Shown in pieces: positions 46,535 to 56,594 of a DNA stretch of 64,000 nucleotides. The stretch's first letter is position 1. The number at the start of each line of letters is the position of its first letter. Under the pieces are notes generated by a model, which saw only the letters and a program-made list of their open reading frames with translations, was not told the origin of the DNA and did no database searches. Made by a program: the position numbers and the translations under genes. This DNA is from Flavisolibacter tropicus (GTDB lineage: Bacteria; Bacteroidota; Bacteroidia; Chitinophagales; Chitinophagaceae): assembly GCF_001644645.1 (NCBI RefSeq), contig NZ_CP011390.1:5845501-5909500 (forward strand), given 5' to 3'.

Positions 46535-48214
46535 TTACTTAATATGCATTTCTTCTACCTCTGACCAATTTTCTGGTATTCCATTCTTCATAAAATGGGA
46601 GGCATTTGCCATAAAAAAAACTGCAGTTAAATCATTGCTGTTGCCTTCTATTACCTTTTGAAAGTGACCGTACGCCTTGTCAAAATCTTTATGTAAGTAA
46701 TGCAGCATGCCTTGGTTAAAAGAAACGAGTGATGCTGTCTTTTTTTTGATTTCTTCAGTAGTATCTCCACTAAAACATTCATGAATACCAATTGGCACTT
46801 GTTTGCCTTTTAATTGAACTTTTCCAAGATAACGGAACTGAAACTCCTTTTGATGATTCATTTGTTGTAAAGAATCTTCACTAATAATAATTTTCCCTTT
46901 ATAATGTTTTGTAAGACTTTCTAATCGCGATGCTGTATTCACGGTATCAGCTATGGTTGTGGCATCCATTCGATCATGATCGCCAGTAATACCCATGATA
47001 AGAGGACCGGTATGCATTCCTATTCCAATATGAATAAGTGTTTCGTTATTTAGTTGTCGTTTCCTGTTGAATTCTTGTATTGTTTTTTGCATTTCAATAG
47101 CAGCGGCAAGTGCATCTGAGGCATTACCCGGGAATATAGCCATTATGGCATCACCCAGGTATTGGTTTATAAAACCATTGTGTTCATTAATGATCGGTCC
47201 CATTAATTTATTGAAAGAGCAAACGAAACTAAAGTTTTCTTCAGGAGTCATTTGTTCTGCAAGCGTAGTGTAGTCGCGGATATCAGAAAAAAGAACAGTT
47301 ACAATTTTTTCAACATGATCACCAAGTCTCACATCGGTAATTACACTACAGCCCAATGATTTGATGAATTCAAAAGGAACAAATTTTTCTGTGGCCTTGT
47401 AAATGCTACGCATTGTTTCTTCCCTTTCTTTTGCTTCACGGATATTTTTCTCATACAGTAACGCGCTTTCTATGGCAGATGAAGATTGCAACGCTAGTGT
47501 GGTAAGGAGTTTTAAGTCCGCTGCGGTATAATGAATAGGGGTAATGTTGGCTAGTATAATGGCGCCCATTATGCGGTGCTTTACTTTTAGGGCAGCATAT
47601 AAAAGGGATTGGATAGGTTGCAAAAGTATACCGGTTTCTATTAATGCAATGGTATCACTAACGATCTCCGATCGCCCACTAGATACCATTTTAAATATTA
47701 AACTTAGATTAGTATTTATTTTTTCTTCACTGAATAATTTATCTCCCGATGAAGCCAATATTTGTAGTTGGTTGCTTTTTTCATTCCACAATAGAACGGC
47801 TCCATTATCAGATCTGATCACGCGACTGGCTTCATTCAGCGTTGTTTGAGCAATAGCTAGAGGGTCAATAGTTGTTGCCAGCTGTTCTGAAAAATTGAAG
47901 ATCAGGTTGACTTCTTGATAGAGGTTTAAAATTTCACTACCAAGTTTTCTTTTCTCAGCTTCCATTTGTAAGAGATGTGAAAGGAACTCGCTAATTACTG
48001 TTGCTTTTTCATTGCCTTTGACCCAACCGAATACTTCATTTTCTATTGTGATTGGGTATTGAACATTGGCAGGTGCCGTACTATCACCAAACAATAAATT
48101 GCCATTTTCATCTTCTACTTTTACGCTCGTTTTCAATTGCTCGACCAAGGAGGAAAGAAGTATAGAAACATCATTCTTTTTGCTAATTATATTTTTAAGA
48201 GTTAACCTGGCCAT
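46535..48214 (-). CDS. Class III adenylate/guanylate cyclase with GAF domain
   Basis: 559 residues, no signal peptide. An N-terminal ~95-residue segment, a GAF domain (about 110-260), a short helical linker and a class III cyclase domain (about 295-470); the C-terminal ~80 residues look like TPR helices (FDKAYGHFQKVIEGNSNDL). Metal-binding Asp311 (FSDIRDYT) and Asp355 (QYLGDAIMAIF) and the transition-state Asn/Arg in DTVNTASR are present, so it should be active. The purine-specifying lysine of typical adenylate cyclases is Gln351 here, so whether it makes cAMP or cGMP cannot be decided. It is the last gene of a minus-strand operon, 20 bases after a receiver protein. Confidence 0.92.
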   Translation of the reverse strand: MARLTLKNIISKKNDVSILLSSLVEQLKTSVKVEDENGNLLFGDSTAPANVQYPITIENEVFGWVKGNEKATVISEFLSHLLQMEAEKRKLGSEILNLYQEVNLIFNFSEQLATTIDPLAIAQTTLNEASRVIRSDNGAVLLWNEKSNQLQILASSGDKLFSEEKINTNLSLIFKMVSSGRSEIVSDTIALIETGILLQPIQSLLYAALKVKHRIMGAIILANITPIHYTAADLKLLTTLALQSSSAIESALLYEKNIREAKEREETMRSIYKATEKFVPFEFIKSLGCSVITDVRLGDHVEKIVTVLFSDIRDYTTLAEQMTPEENFSFVCSFNKLMGPIINEHNGFINQYLGDAIMAIFPGNASDALAAAIEMQKTIQEFNRKRQLNNETLIHIGIGMHTGPLIMGITGDHDRMDATTIADTVNTASRLESLTKHYKGKIIISEDSLQQMNHQKEFQFRYLGKVQLKGKQVPIGIHECFSGDTTEEIKKKTASLVSFNQGMLHYLHKDFDKAYGHFQKVIEGNSNDLTAVFFMANASHFMKNGIPENWSEVEEMHIK

Positions 48215-48234
48215 GTTATTGCATAAAAGGGCTA

Positions 48235-48615
48235 TTACAAAAGTGCTAACACTTCTTTGGCTTTATTTAATACAATTTCAGGATCAAATGGTTTGGTCAT
48301 ATATAGGTCTGCGCCAACTTCCTGGCCTTTTTGTTTATCTAATTCCTGGCCTTTGGCTGTAAGCAGTATTATAAAGACCTTTTCTAAGCCTAATTCCTTT
48401 TTTACACGGCTGCAGACTTCCATACCATTCATTTTAGGCATCATTACATCCAGGAAAACCAGTTGTGGCTCTTCCTCCTGAATGATTTGTAATGCCTGCT
48501 CACCGTTTTCTGCAGTAAAAAAATCTACTCCTTCATCCTCCAGTTCTTCCAATGTTTGCTCAATGAGCATGCGTATATGCGCTTCGTCATCAACTATTAA
48601 TATTTTTTGTTCCAT
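48235..48615 (-). CDS. Single-domain response regulator (CheY-like receiver)
   Basis: 126 residues, one receiver domain only. Asp9-Asp10, phospho-acceptor Asp56 (LVFLDVMMPKMNG), Thr in ILLTAKGQE and Lys108 in YMTKPFDPE are all in place. It has no output domain, so it acts by protein contact or as a phosphotransfer intermediate. Its gene lies between the hybrid kinase (61 bases upstream) and the cyclase (20 bases downstream); the likely role is to link the two. Confidence 0.95.
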   Translation of the reverse strand: MEQKILIVDDEAHIRMLIEQTLEELEDEGVDFFTAENGEQALQIIQEEEPQLVFLDVMMPKMNGMEVCSRVKKELGLEKVFIILLTAKGQELDKQKGQEVGADLYMTKPFDPEIVLNKAKEVLALL

Positions 48616-48676
48616 CTTATGCGTTTATGTAGCATTCCATTGCTTTTGCTAACTAATTAGATAATGAAATTGAAAC

Positions 48677-51600
48677 CTACTTAGGTGGTTGATATATGAT
48701 GAACAATACGTTCTCTAGTCCTTTCTCAAATCTTAAGCTCTGAACAATTTCCTGTTTTCTGGATACCAAAGCATTAAGTATAATAATATCTGGTTTTGCA
48801 TCAATTGCTTTTTGTATCAATTCCTTACCATCAGATTCAACCACATGGTAACCTTTTGCTGCTAACACATCGGTCAAGGTGTGTATTGCGTTTTTGTCTT
48901 CATCCACTACCATTACTTTTTTCTTCGACTTACCTTGTTCCAAAAGGTGCCCTACCTCATCAAACAATTTGGTTGTATCTATCGGTTTGGTAAGATATTG
49001 ATCTACACCTATCCGGTAGCCACGTGCTTTATCCTGAATAATTGATAATACCAGTATAGGAATGTCCATGGTGAAGGGATCATTCTTAAGAATGGCTGCC
49101 ACGTCAAAGCCATTCATTTCCGGCATCATAATATCCAGAATGACAAGGTCTGGCCGATTAGCCCTTACTTTTGATAAAGCTTCTTTTCCATTTGTAGCTT
49201 CTTCAATTATATACCCGGCATCACTTAATTCCTGACGCAATAAGGAACGGATTGATTCATCATCATCTACTACCAAAATAGTTGCCTTACTACCTTTTCT
49301 ATTTAAAGTAGATTGCTTCATTTGTTCATTTAGTCGTCTCACCAGATCATTAAAGTGAAGAAGCTTAACATCCGACTTGATGATGGGGAGTGCAAACGAA
49401 AATGTACTTCCTTTACCCGGTTCGCTTTCTAGCCAAATACGGCCACCATGGTGCTCTATGATTTCTTTACAAATGGGCAATCCTAGGCCAGTACCTTTAG
49501 GCTTATCTGTAAGGGTGTCGCCACCTACTTGCTTAAATTGTTCAAAAACAGCTGCATGATCTTGAGAAGCTATGCCTATGCCTGTATCACTAATATCAAC
49601 AACGATCTCATCGTCTTTTCTATATACACGACAGGTAACAGACCCCTCAGGTGTAAATTTTACAGCGTTGGATATCAGGTTGACCATTACCTGTATCAAC
49701 TTATCCCGGTCGCCCATAATTTCAGGTAGATCAGTTTGTATCTGTTTTTCCAGTACCAGTTTTTTTTGTTCAAACAAAGAAGTAGTGGCTGCAATAGACC
49801 TTTCCGCTACTGAAGAAATTTCAATGGGTTCAAGATTCCATTCCATTTTTCCAGCTTCTATTTTGGCTAGATCCAGTACATCATTAATTAGGTTTGTTAG
49901 CCGCTCCCCTTCAGTAATCACTACGTTTAAGTTGTCGGAAACCTGGTGAACTGTCTTGTCTATTTTTGGGTCTGAACTATCTACTAATGGAAGTATTTTT
50001 TCTTCCAACCTTTTTTTAATGATTTTGGCAAAACCAAGCACTGATGTAAGTGGTGTTCTTAATTCATGACTTACAGTAGAAAGAAAAGCACTTTTAGCTT
50101 CGTTGGCAGCTTCTGCAGCCTTACGTGCAGTATCGGCCTCCTGCCTGGCCTGTTTTACTTCTTCAAACAGCTTGGCTTTTCGTAAAGCTGTTCCAACATG
50201 GGCTGCTATTGTACTTAAAAGATGTACGTCTTTATCTGAAAAACGATTTTCTTGCACCGTGCTTTGTACACTCAGCACGCCTATTGCTTCATCGCCTATA
50301 GGAATGGGGACGCCTATATAAGACGCTGCGGGTATTCCTACACGGCGAATACCCATTTGCTCTGCTACTTCATGTACATCTTTATTAATTAAAATCGGCT
50401 GACCGCTCATTAAAACTTTTGAAGTAATGCCTTCTCCTAATTTCATTGGCTGTAATGCTTCACCATATTGATAGGGAAAGCTTATGGTATTGGATTTTTT
50501 ATCCAGCAAAGCCAGGTAAACAATATTCGCCTTGAAAAGTTGTCGCATCTGTTCTCCCACCAATTTAATCAGGTCATCTAAGTTTATTTGCGATGCCAGG
50601 GCCTGGCTAATCTGGTTTACAGTTGTTAGTTCCTCTGCCTGCTGTTGCACTTCACGGGTTCGTTCCTGCACTTTTCTTTCCAATTCAATCTGTTGTTTGC
50701 GCAGCTTGCTGGTGCGGTAACGGGTAAAAAGATAAATAGCAGACAGTGCTACAAGAATGTATAGGAGATAGGCCCACCATGTTTGATACCAAGGGAACTT
50801 AATGGTAAAGCTATATTGGGCTTCCTGACTTATGTTTTGATAAACATTCTTTGCTCTTACGTGAAAATGATATTTGCCACCAGGAAGATTGGTGTATTCT
50901 TTATAAGTATTATTATCCCAGTTAGACCAGCCCGGCTCAAAGCCTTCTAACCAGGTTTGGTATTGCGTTTTCTTTTCCTGTTCAAAAAAAGGTGCTGCAT
51001 AATCAAAACGAAGACTGTTTTGATTATAGGGCAATGTCTTCTTTTGACTACTAGACAGTGTTAACGCCAGTGCCTGTTTTTCCGCAATTATATTTTGTAA
51101 CAGGGTGGTAAAAGGTTCACTATAATCTTTTTTAAGGTTTTCATTGTATCGTATTAATCCATCGGTAGTTGCAAACCATACAATACCGTTTGGTTCAGGA
51201 AAGATGTTGGCAACTACATGGTCAGCAATCGGTAGGAAAGGAGTTTTTTCAATTAGGTATCCACCGCCTGGTTTGGGTGTTGCCAATGCGGTTTCCTTAC
51301 CAAAGTTTAACCATACGCGTTCTTTGTAATCCGTTTTTACAACATACTGGTTGGGGTCGTTACCAAAACCCATTTTCCCAAAACTTGTATCAACCATAAA
51401 TCGTTGTGAGTCTGTATTGAACCTGAAAACAGATTTTCCGGATACAAAGAAGACCGTTCCCTGTATGGAGCTAACATAGATGCTTCCTTCCGATAAGCCA
51501 TCTGCTGTACCGAATTTTTTTACCTGAATGTTAGCTAATGATAGGTGGCCGTTATTATCAGTGAAATTGGTCAGCCTTATTGATCCTTGTTGTGTACCAG

Positions 51601-53095
51601 CCCATATGGAGCCATCCCTGGATTCTGCAAAAGTCCAGACATCTTCAGTTACGCCTGGTACAAGACCTTCATAGACCCATGCAGCAGATTTGCCGGATGG
51701 AGAGACTGATGTATTTCGTTTCAAAACAGCCATTCCTCCACTTAAACCAGCAAACAGTATGTTTCGGTTCTTTTTAGAAATGTAAAGACCACTCACTAAA
51801 AAGTCACCCGCAACAGACTCTTTTATGGTATGTATTTTATTATTTTCTAAGGAAAAAAGTCCGTCTGTTGAAACAAGCATTTTATTGCTATCTGGTATCA
51901 AGGCAAATACCTGGTTGGCTGGTATATCTTTTACCTGTCCAAATTTTGCCGTATTGGGGTTTAACTTTAAAAGTCCGTTTGTTGTACCTATATACAAGTC
52001 GCCTTCAAATCTATTTACATTAATGGTAGCGGTGCTGATACCTGATTGTATAGTGAATTGTGTAAAAGGAGAAGCTGCTTCTACGCGGGAAATACCATTA
52101 TCTAATGCCATCCATAATGTACCTTTCTTGTCTGTGTAAACAGCGTACACTGATTCATCCTGTAAGCCAACCTCTCTGTTTAATTGCTGAAGTTTTTTTC
52201 CTTGTTTATCTAAAATAACAATGCCTCTTCCTGCTGTAGACAAAGCGTATGATCCATCTCTTAACGTAATGCCTTTGTATAAGGTGTTGTTGAATAATAA
52301 AGAATCAGCATCAGTTGAGAAATGAGTAAACGAGCTGCCATTATATAAATACAATCCACTGTTAAATGCGCCAAACAGGTATTGCTTTAGTGCCTGATCT
52401 TTATTTGTATAAGGTAGCATTACCTGTACGCGTTCTTTCCCCAAAAAGGAGCTACCTTGTACAAAGACCAATTTATCATTTACCAATTTTAAAATGCCTA
52501 CGCCCTGCTGGTGCACATAATACGTATTGTCAAAGTAGAAAGCGTACATGAATCTTTGGGGCGAATTCCAAATTCTTAATTTCCAGCTTTCCTTGCCACC
52601 TTCATTTATTTTCTGAAACCTGAAAATGCGTTCACGAGACTGAAAGTATACTCCTTCATCTGTGGCAATTACAGTCCATACGTCATTGAAATTGCGATAG
52701 GCTACAGGCACGAATTTTAAAAGCGAATGCATTTTGGGTTGACCCAGGCTATCGGGCGCAAGGTATCCGAAATCGCTATAGCCACCATAATAAATAGTAC
52801 CGTTTTTGTCTTTACCCAATGACCTAACAATAGCGTCGGTGTTAAATACTATTTTACGCCATTTTACACCATTGTATTCCAGAAGACAAGATGTATTCCC
52901 AAAATACATGACCCCTCGGTTATCTTCTACAATAGCCCAGTTTTGTGGTGAAGAGTTATACTCTTTGGCGGTATAATTTGTAATGAAAGGAAGGCCTTCC
53001 TCTGCGCGGTTTTGTCCAAAAACTAGTAATGATCTAAGTAGCGTAAAAAATAGAAAAACCCGTTTTGGACCTAGTATTTTTAGGTGATTCCCCAT
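48677..53095 (-). CDS. Hybrid sensor histidine kinase with two-component propeller repeats
   Basis: 1472 residues. Signal peptide, then a periplasmic double seven-bladed propeller of Reg_prop-type repeats (about 35-690), a Y_Y_Y immunoglobulin-like domain (about 695-760), one transmembrane helix (about 768-790), a coiled coil, GAF (about 835-975), HisKA with His1010 (SHELRTPL), HATPase (about 1120-1235), a first receiver (about 1272-1390) with Asp1321 (VILDIMMP), and a second receiver-like domain from about 1398 to the end. That last domain has Asn1441 at the phospho-acceptor place (IIILNALV) and stops soon after, so it looks degenerate. There is no AraC output domain, unlike many Bacteroides hybrid systems. 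It heads a three-gene operon with a receiver and a nucleotide cyclase. Confidence 0.95.
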   Translation of the reverse strand: MGNHLKILGPKRVFLFFTLLRSLLVFGQNRAEEGLPFITNYTAKEYNSSPQNWAIVEDNRGVMYFGNTSCLLEYNGVKWRKIVFNTDAIVRSLGKDKNGTIYYGGYSDFGYLAPDSLGQPKMHSLLKFVPVAYRNFNDVWTVIATDEGVYFQSRERIFRFQKINEGGKESWKLRIWNSPQRFMYAFYFDNTYYVHQQGVGILKLVNDKLVFVQGSSFLGKERVQVMLPYTNKDQALKQYLFGAFNSGLYLYNGSSFTHFSTDADSLLFNNTLYKGITLRDGSYALSTAGRGIVILDKQGKKLQQLNREVGLQDESVYAVYTDKKGTLWMALDNGISRVEAASPFTQFTIQSGISTATINVNRFEGDLYIGTTNGLLKLNPNTAKFGQVKDIPANQVFALIPDSNKMLVSTDGLFSLENNKIHTIKESVAGDFLVSGLYISKKNRNILFAGLSGGMAVLKRNTSVSPSGKSAAWVYEGLVPGVTEDVWTFAESRDGSIWAGTQQGSIRLTNFTDNNGHLSLANIQVKKFGTADGLSEGSIYVSSIQGTVFFVSGKSVFRFNTDSQRFMVDTSFGKMGFGNDPNQYVVKTDYKERVWLNFGKETALATPKPGGGYLIEKTPFLPIADHVVANIFPEPNGIVWFATTDGLIRYNENLKKDYSEPFTTLLQNIIAEKQALALTLSSSQKKTLPYNQNSLRFDYAAPFFEQEKKTQYQTWLEGFEPGWSNWDNNTYKEYTNLPGGKYHFHVRAKNVYQNISQEAQYSFTIKFPWYQTWWAYLLYILVALSAIYLFTRYRTSKLRKQQIELERKVQERTREVQQQAEELTTVNQISQALASQINLDDLIKLVGEQMRQLFKANIVYLALLDKKSNTISFPYQYGEALQPMKLGEGITSKVLMSGQPILINKDVHEVAEQMGIRRVGIPAASYIGVPIPIGDEAIGVLSVQSTVQENRFSDKDVHLLSTIAAHVGTALRKAKLFEEVKQARQEADTARKAAEAANEAKSAFLSTVSHELRTPLTSVLGFAKIIKKRLEEKILPLVDSSDPKIDKTVHQVSDNLNVVITEGERLTNLINDVLDLAKIEAGKMEWNLEPIEISSVAERSIAATTSLFEQKKLVLEKQIQTDLPEIMGDRDKLIQVMVNLISNAVKFTPEGSVTCRVYRKDDEIVVDISDTGIGIASQDHAAVFEQFKQVGGDTLTDKPKGTGLGLPICKEIIEHHGGRIWLESEPGKGSTFSFALPIIKSDVKLLHFNDLVRRLNEQMKQSTLNRKGSKATILVVDDDESIRSLLRQELSDAGYIIEEATNGKEALSKVRANRPDLVILDIMMPEMNGFDVAAILKNDPFTMDIPILVLSIIQDKARGYRIGVDQYLTKPIDTTKLFDEVGHLLEQGKSKKKVMVVDEDKNAIHTLTDVLAAKGYHVVESDGKELIQKAIDAKPDIIILNALVSRKQEIVQSLRFEKGLENVLFIIYQPPK

Positions 53096-53834
53096 AACCA
53101 GGGTCTTTGGTAATTATAAGTTACACAAATTTTTGCAGGATACCTATTGCGTTGGTCTGTATCCTTTATACTATCTATAACTGTAGAGTTGTTTCCTTGA
53201 ATAAAGGTGTTGCTTCTTTAGGGTCTTTTAATTACACTTATGTTAGCGGATATAGATTAACTTATTGATACGAGTCTTGATTTTGTGCGGATGCAGAAAT
53301 TCAATTATGCCAGGGATTTGGAATTCAATAATTGCAAGCGTTTGTCTGTTACTGGAAGGCTGCCATATTTACAACAGCACTTATGCTAGGAGGTGAAACG
53401 CGTTAGGAAAGGAAAAAATAAATTAGACTGTTGCTTTTATTAATATTATATAAGACCTTTAAGTAATAATCAATTTTGTACTCTCTGTATTGACTTTTAT
53501 TCTGTTGGAACAGATTTAATTCTTACTCTTTGTTTAAACACCTTTTTTGGCCCTTTGATTCATTCCTTTGACCTTTTATCTATCACAATTCTACTTTATT
53601 AATCTGCTTCCTTGATTATTGGGTAAGTGGTTTTATACTGCTACCGCTTAACTGTTTTTTATCAGTTCTCCCTATCTAATCTGTAATCATACGCTTTGAA
53701 GATGGTGTAACGGAAATTGTGTTTTCCCACTCTAAACGCCATGTTATGCTCTGTTGTATTTATGCGGATACAATAGCCAATATAGTATTGCCTGTTAGCA
53801 AGCTACTGCAATGTTATTGCTGTAATTCTCCACC
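53096..53834. other. 739-base divergent intergenic region
   Basis: AT-rich and without a supported ORF of either strand. It must hold the promoters of the minus-strand signalling operon and the plus-strand secreted protein gene. No repeat, RNA gene or clear terminator was seen. Confidence 0.6.
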
Positions 53835-56249
53835 ATGCATTTAACTGCATCTGCCCATTTTCTATCGTATCATAAAAACTTTCTCACCACAAATACAACT
53901 CTTATGTTGAGATATACAAAATCTTGCAGCCATCTTTGGGTGGCTTTGAATCCATGCGGTAATAGCAAGCAGCGAAAGCATGGTATTAGTATCTTTTTTG
54001 TTTCCATTTTATTGATGCTTTCTAGTCAGGCTATCAGTCAGTCTCCCAGCGCTGACCTGGACCAAGGGGAAAACGGATCGGCTTCTTCACCCAAAACCAT
54101 ATTTTGGCAAAATGGTAATTTAGGCCCTTCCGGCGCACACTTTGCAGAAGGCTACTCCATTCCCTACCGTATGCGGATTTCGGGGCTGGTTGGTAATGCA
54201 ACAACCATACATACCTTGATAATTGAGTGGGATACCAAAGACCAAAATGGCCATGCTCTTGACTACATCACACACTATTATAACCTCGATAATCCAGAAG
54301 GTTCTCACCAGAAAAACTATACCCATGGACCGGAAGCTGTTGATCCAACAACCGGTACGGGTTTTGTCCTTACTGACAGTTTGGAATACCAAATTCCAAC
54401 TCCTTCCAGTACTGGTGCTGAAAAAACAGGACAACCTGCGAATAGCTTCAACGACTTGCCTGGTTCAACTCGCGCCAACAGATCCAATGCTACTAAGATG
54501 GCCATTTGGGGTGGTACCATTGTCGATTTTCTATACCTTAAGCAGGATAACCAAGATGCCACAACGGCCAGTACCAAAACCCAACTTAGAATAAGATTTA
54601 GATCCAATAATGGTAGTACAGCCTTGATAGCCTGGGGAGGTCATATAGCTGCTGAATACGATTGGGGTTTGGGAAGAGGGGCGTCCAAAGTAAGCGGGTC
54701 ACCTTACCATATGCGCCTGATCTCCATTGATGGCAAAGGCGGTAACCAAGACCGATCTTTGAAGGCCTCTGCCGTATTGGTGCCAACACAAGGTTGCACA
54801 CTTTCGGCTGCGCAAACAGCTTGTGAGGGTACTACTGCTGGTTTAACCTATTCTTACACCGGTTCTACAGCAGGCATCACTAATTATGCATGGACGCTTA
54901 CACCAAGTACAACACATGCTACCATACAGAACGGTACCACTACAACAACACTATCTGGCGCTAATGTTACTTCAATAACAATAGTACCAGGTTCCGGTCA
55001 AACATTTGCAACCGGTACGTTCACCGTCTCGTTAACAGTTACCAATCTGGGCGGCGCCGGAACCCCTTGTACGCAAACTGGTACTATAAACCAGGCAGCA
55101 ACAGCAAATGCCAATATCGATCAAACTATATGTGAAGGCAGTACGGTACAACTTGCCGGTTCAGTAGGAGGCGGTGCTTCTTCAGGAACATGGTCAACCA
55201 GTGGTGATGGTACATTCAGTCCCAATGCTACTACGCTGAATGCCGTTTATACGCCAGGTACTCAAGACAAAGCCAGTTCGTCAGCAATTACTCTGACACT
55301 AACTACCAATGATCCAACCGGACCATGTGGTGCTGTTTCTGACTTCATGCTGTTGACCATTAATGATCCAGCAACAGCTGATGCGGGGGATGATCAAACA
55401 GTATGTGCGAGTTCGCCAACGGTAACGCTCGATGGCTCTGTAGGTGGTGGTGCTTCTTCCGGAAGCTGGAGTGGAGGTAATGGTACCTTCCTTCCAAATG
55501 CAAATGCATTGAATGCCACCTATACACCAACTGCAGCAGAAGTATTAGCAGGTTCAGTAACCCTAACTTTGACTACTAATGATCCAACTGGCCCATGCGG
55601 TACAGCAAACGATGCTGTGAAAATTAACTACACCGCTAATCCTACACGACCTGCAGTAGATTACATAGCTCCTGAGTGTAATGAAGAAACCTTTAGTGTA
55701 AGAATTAAAAATGTTGTAGACGGAGGTTCTTATGCACTCATCCAAAATTATATGGGTGCACCTACAATTACAAGAACAACGGCTGCTAATAAAGATGCGG
55801 ATGGTAACATTGTAATCAGCGGCTTAGTGGTTGGAAAAGGCTTTAGTATTGTGCTTACGGTAGGTGATTGCAGTTCGTTAGCTACGGATTGTAGTAATTA
55901 TAAGACGTCAGGTGCAGCTCCTTTAACGCAGGAGGCAACCACTAACATCCAATCTGTAGAAACCGTTACGGCTAGGATCGACCCCAAACAATCTAAAGTT
56001 TTAGCAGCACCAAATCCATTCAACAGCAAAATAAGATTTGCTTTGCAGTCGGCTGTTTCTGGTCATGGCTCCCTGGAATTATATAATATGCTTGGGCAAA
56101 AAGTGAAAACCGTTTACCAGGGCTTTGTGAAAGAAGGTCAGACACTTAATGTCGAATACGCTGTGCCAATGGCTCAACGTACGAACCTGGTGTACGTTTT
56201 CCGGGTTGGTGATCAGCAGGTAACTGGCAAACTTGTCAGTATCAAATAG
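53835..56249 (+). CDS. Secreted Ig/PKD-like repeat protein with type IX sorting domain
   Basis: 804 residues from 53835; Met24 at 53904 is an alternative, and the true signal peptide is the hydrophobic segment ISIFFVSILLMLSSQAISQ at about residues 51-69. The first ~260 mature residues form an unrecognised beta-rich domain (TIFWQNGNLGPSGAHFAEGY; WDTKDQNGHALDYITHYYN). Then come a cysteine-containing Ig-like domain (about 320-420) and two ~87-residue tandem repeats (about 424-600). The C-terminal ~85 residues are a type A sorting domain: APNPFNSKIRF, LELYNMLGQKVKT and YVFRVGDQQVTGKLVSIK. Such domains direct export by the Bacteroidota type IX secretion system and surface attachment. Likely an adhesin-like or matrix protein; the substrate is unknown. 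Confidence 0.88.
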   Translation: MHLTASAHFLSYHKNFLTTNTTLMLRYTKSCSHLWVALNPCGNSKQRKHGISIFFVSILLMLSSQAISQSPSADLDQGENGSASSPKTIFWQNGNLGPSGAHFAEGYSIPYRMRISGLVGNATTIHTLIIEWDTKDQNGHALDYITHYYNLDNPEGSHQKNYTHGPEAVDPTTGTGFVLTDSLEYQIPTPSSTGAEKTGQPANSFNDLPGSTRANRSNATKMAIWGGTIVDFLYLKQDNQDATTASTKTQLRIRFRSNNGSTALIAWGGHIAAEYDWGLGRGASKVSGSPYHMRLISIDGKGGNQDRSLKASAVLVPTQGCTLSAAQTACEGTTAGLTYSYTGSTAGITNYAWTLTPSTTHATIQNGTTTTTLSGANVTSITIVPGSGQTFATGTFTVSLTVTNLGGAGTPCTQTGTINQAATANANIDQTICEGSTVQLAGSVGGGASSGTWSTSGDGTFSPNATTLNAVYTPGTQDKASSSAITLTLTTNDPTGPCGAVSDFMLLTINDPATADAGDDQTVCASSPTVTLDGSVGGGASSGSWSGGNGTFLPNANALNATYTPTAAEVLAGSVTLTLTTNDPTGPCGTANDAVKINYTANPTRPAVDYIAPECNEETFSVRIKNVVDGGSYALIQNYMGAPTITRTTAANKDADGNIVISGLVVGKGFSIVLTVGDCSSLATDCSNYKTSGAAPLTQEATTNIQSVETVTARIDPKQSKVLAAPNPFNSKIRFALQSAVSGHGSLELYNMLGQKVKTVYQGFVKEGQTLNVEYAVPMAQRTNLVYVFRVGDQQVTGKLVSIK
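55108..55640 (+). repeat. Two tandem ~87-codon protein repeats
   Basis: Both copies encode (D)DQT-CxS/G, the segment SVGGGASSGxWS, a NATYTP/NAVYTP strand and the identical LTLTTNDPTGPCG. The DNA has drifted at synonymous positions (for example ACTACCAATGATCC against ACTACTAATGATCC), so the duplication is old and the protein sequence is under selection. Confidence 0.85.
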
Positions 56250-56276
56250 CCTTATTAATTGAAAGCTTTTCATCTT

Positions 56277-56306
56277 AGGATGCTCTGAAAAGAGCATCCT
56301 TTTTTA
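56277..56306 (+). terminator. Rho-independent terminator after the secreted repeat protein
   Basis: Perfect ten-base stem AGGATGCTCT / AGAGCATCCT with a GAAA tetraloop and a six-T tail, 28 bases after the stop codon. The rest of the 345-base gap to 56594 holds nothing recognisable apart from the expected promoter of the fucosidase gene. Confidence 0.95.
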
Positions 56307-56594
56307 TTGTATTGATTGCTGCCTGTAGAAATTCTAGGCATTTGCAAATTCGTCTAATAGATCTTAAATAGACACGCCCGATTTTCGAAACTATATTTAT
56401 TAAATTGCCGGCATGTAAGTAGCTGGTGTTTGTTGCCAATTTAGGCAGTAATTGAGGCTAGTAATGAGGACGCATTATTATCCATTAGTTGCAGTGAAAA
56501 ATCCATTGTGCAATAAGGAAATTAAAGCGTTTTTTAAGCAGTACTTATTTCGGTGAGACAAAGAGTCTAATAAATTAATTGGGAAAGCATATAA

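Noticed and set aside
54223..54594. 123-codon plus-strand ORF
   Set aside because: It lies entirely within the secreted repeat protein gene in another frame and has no features of its own.
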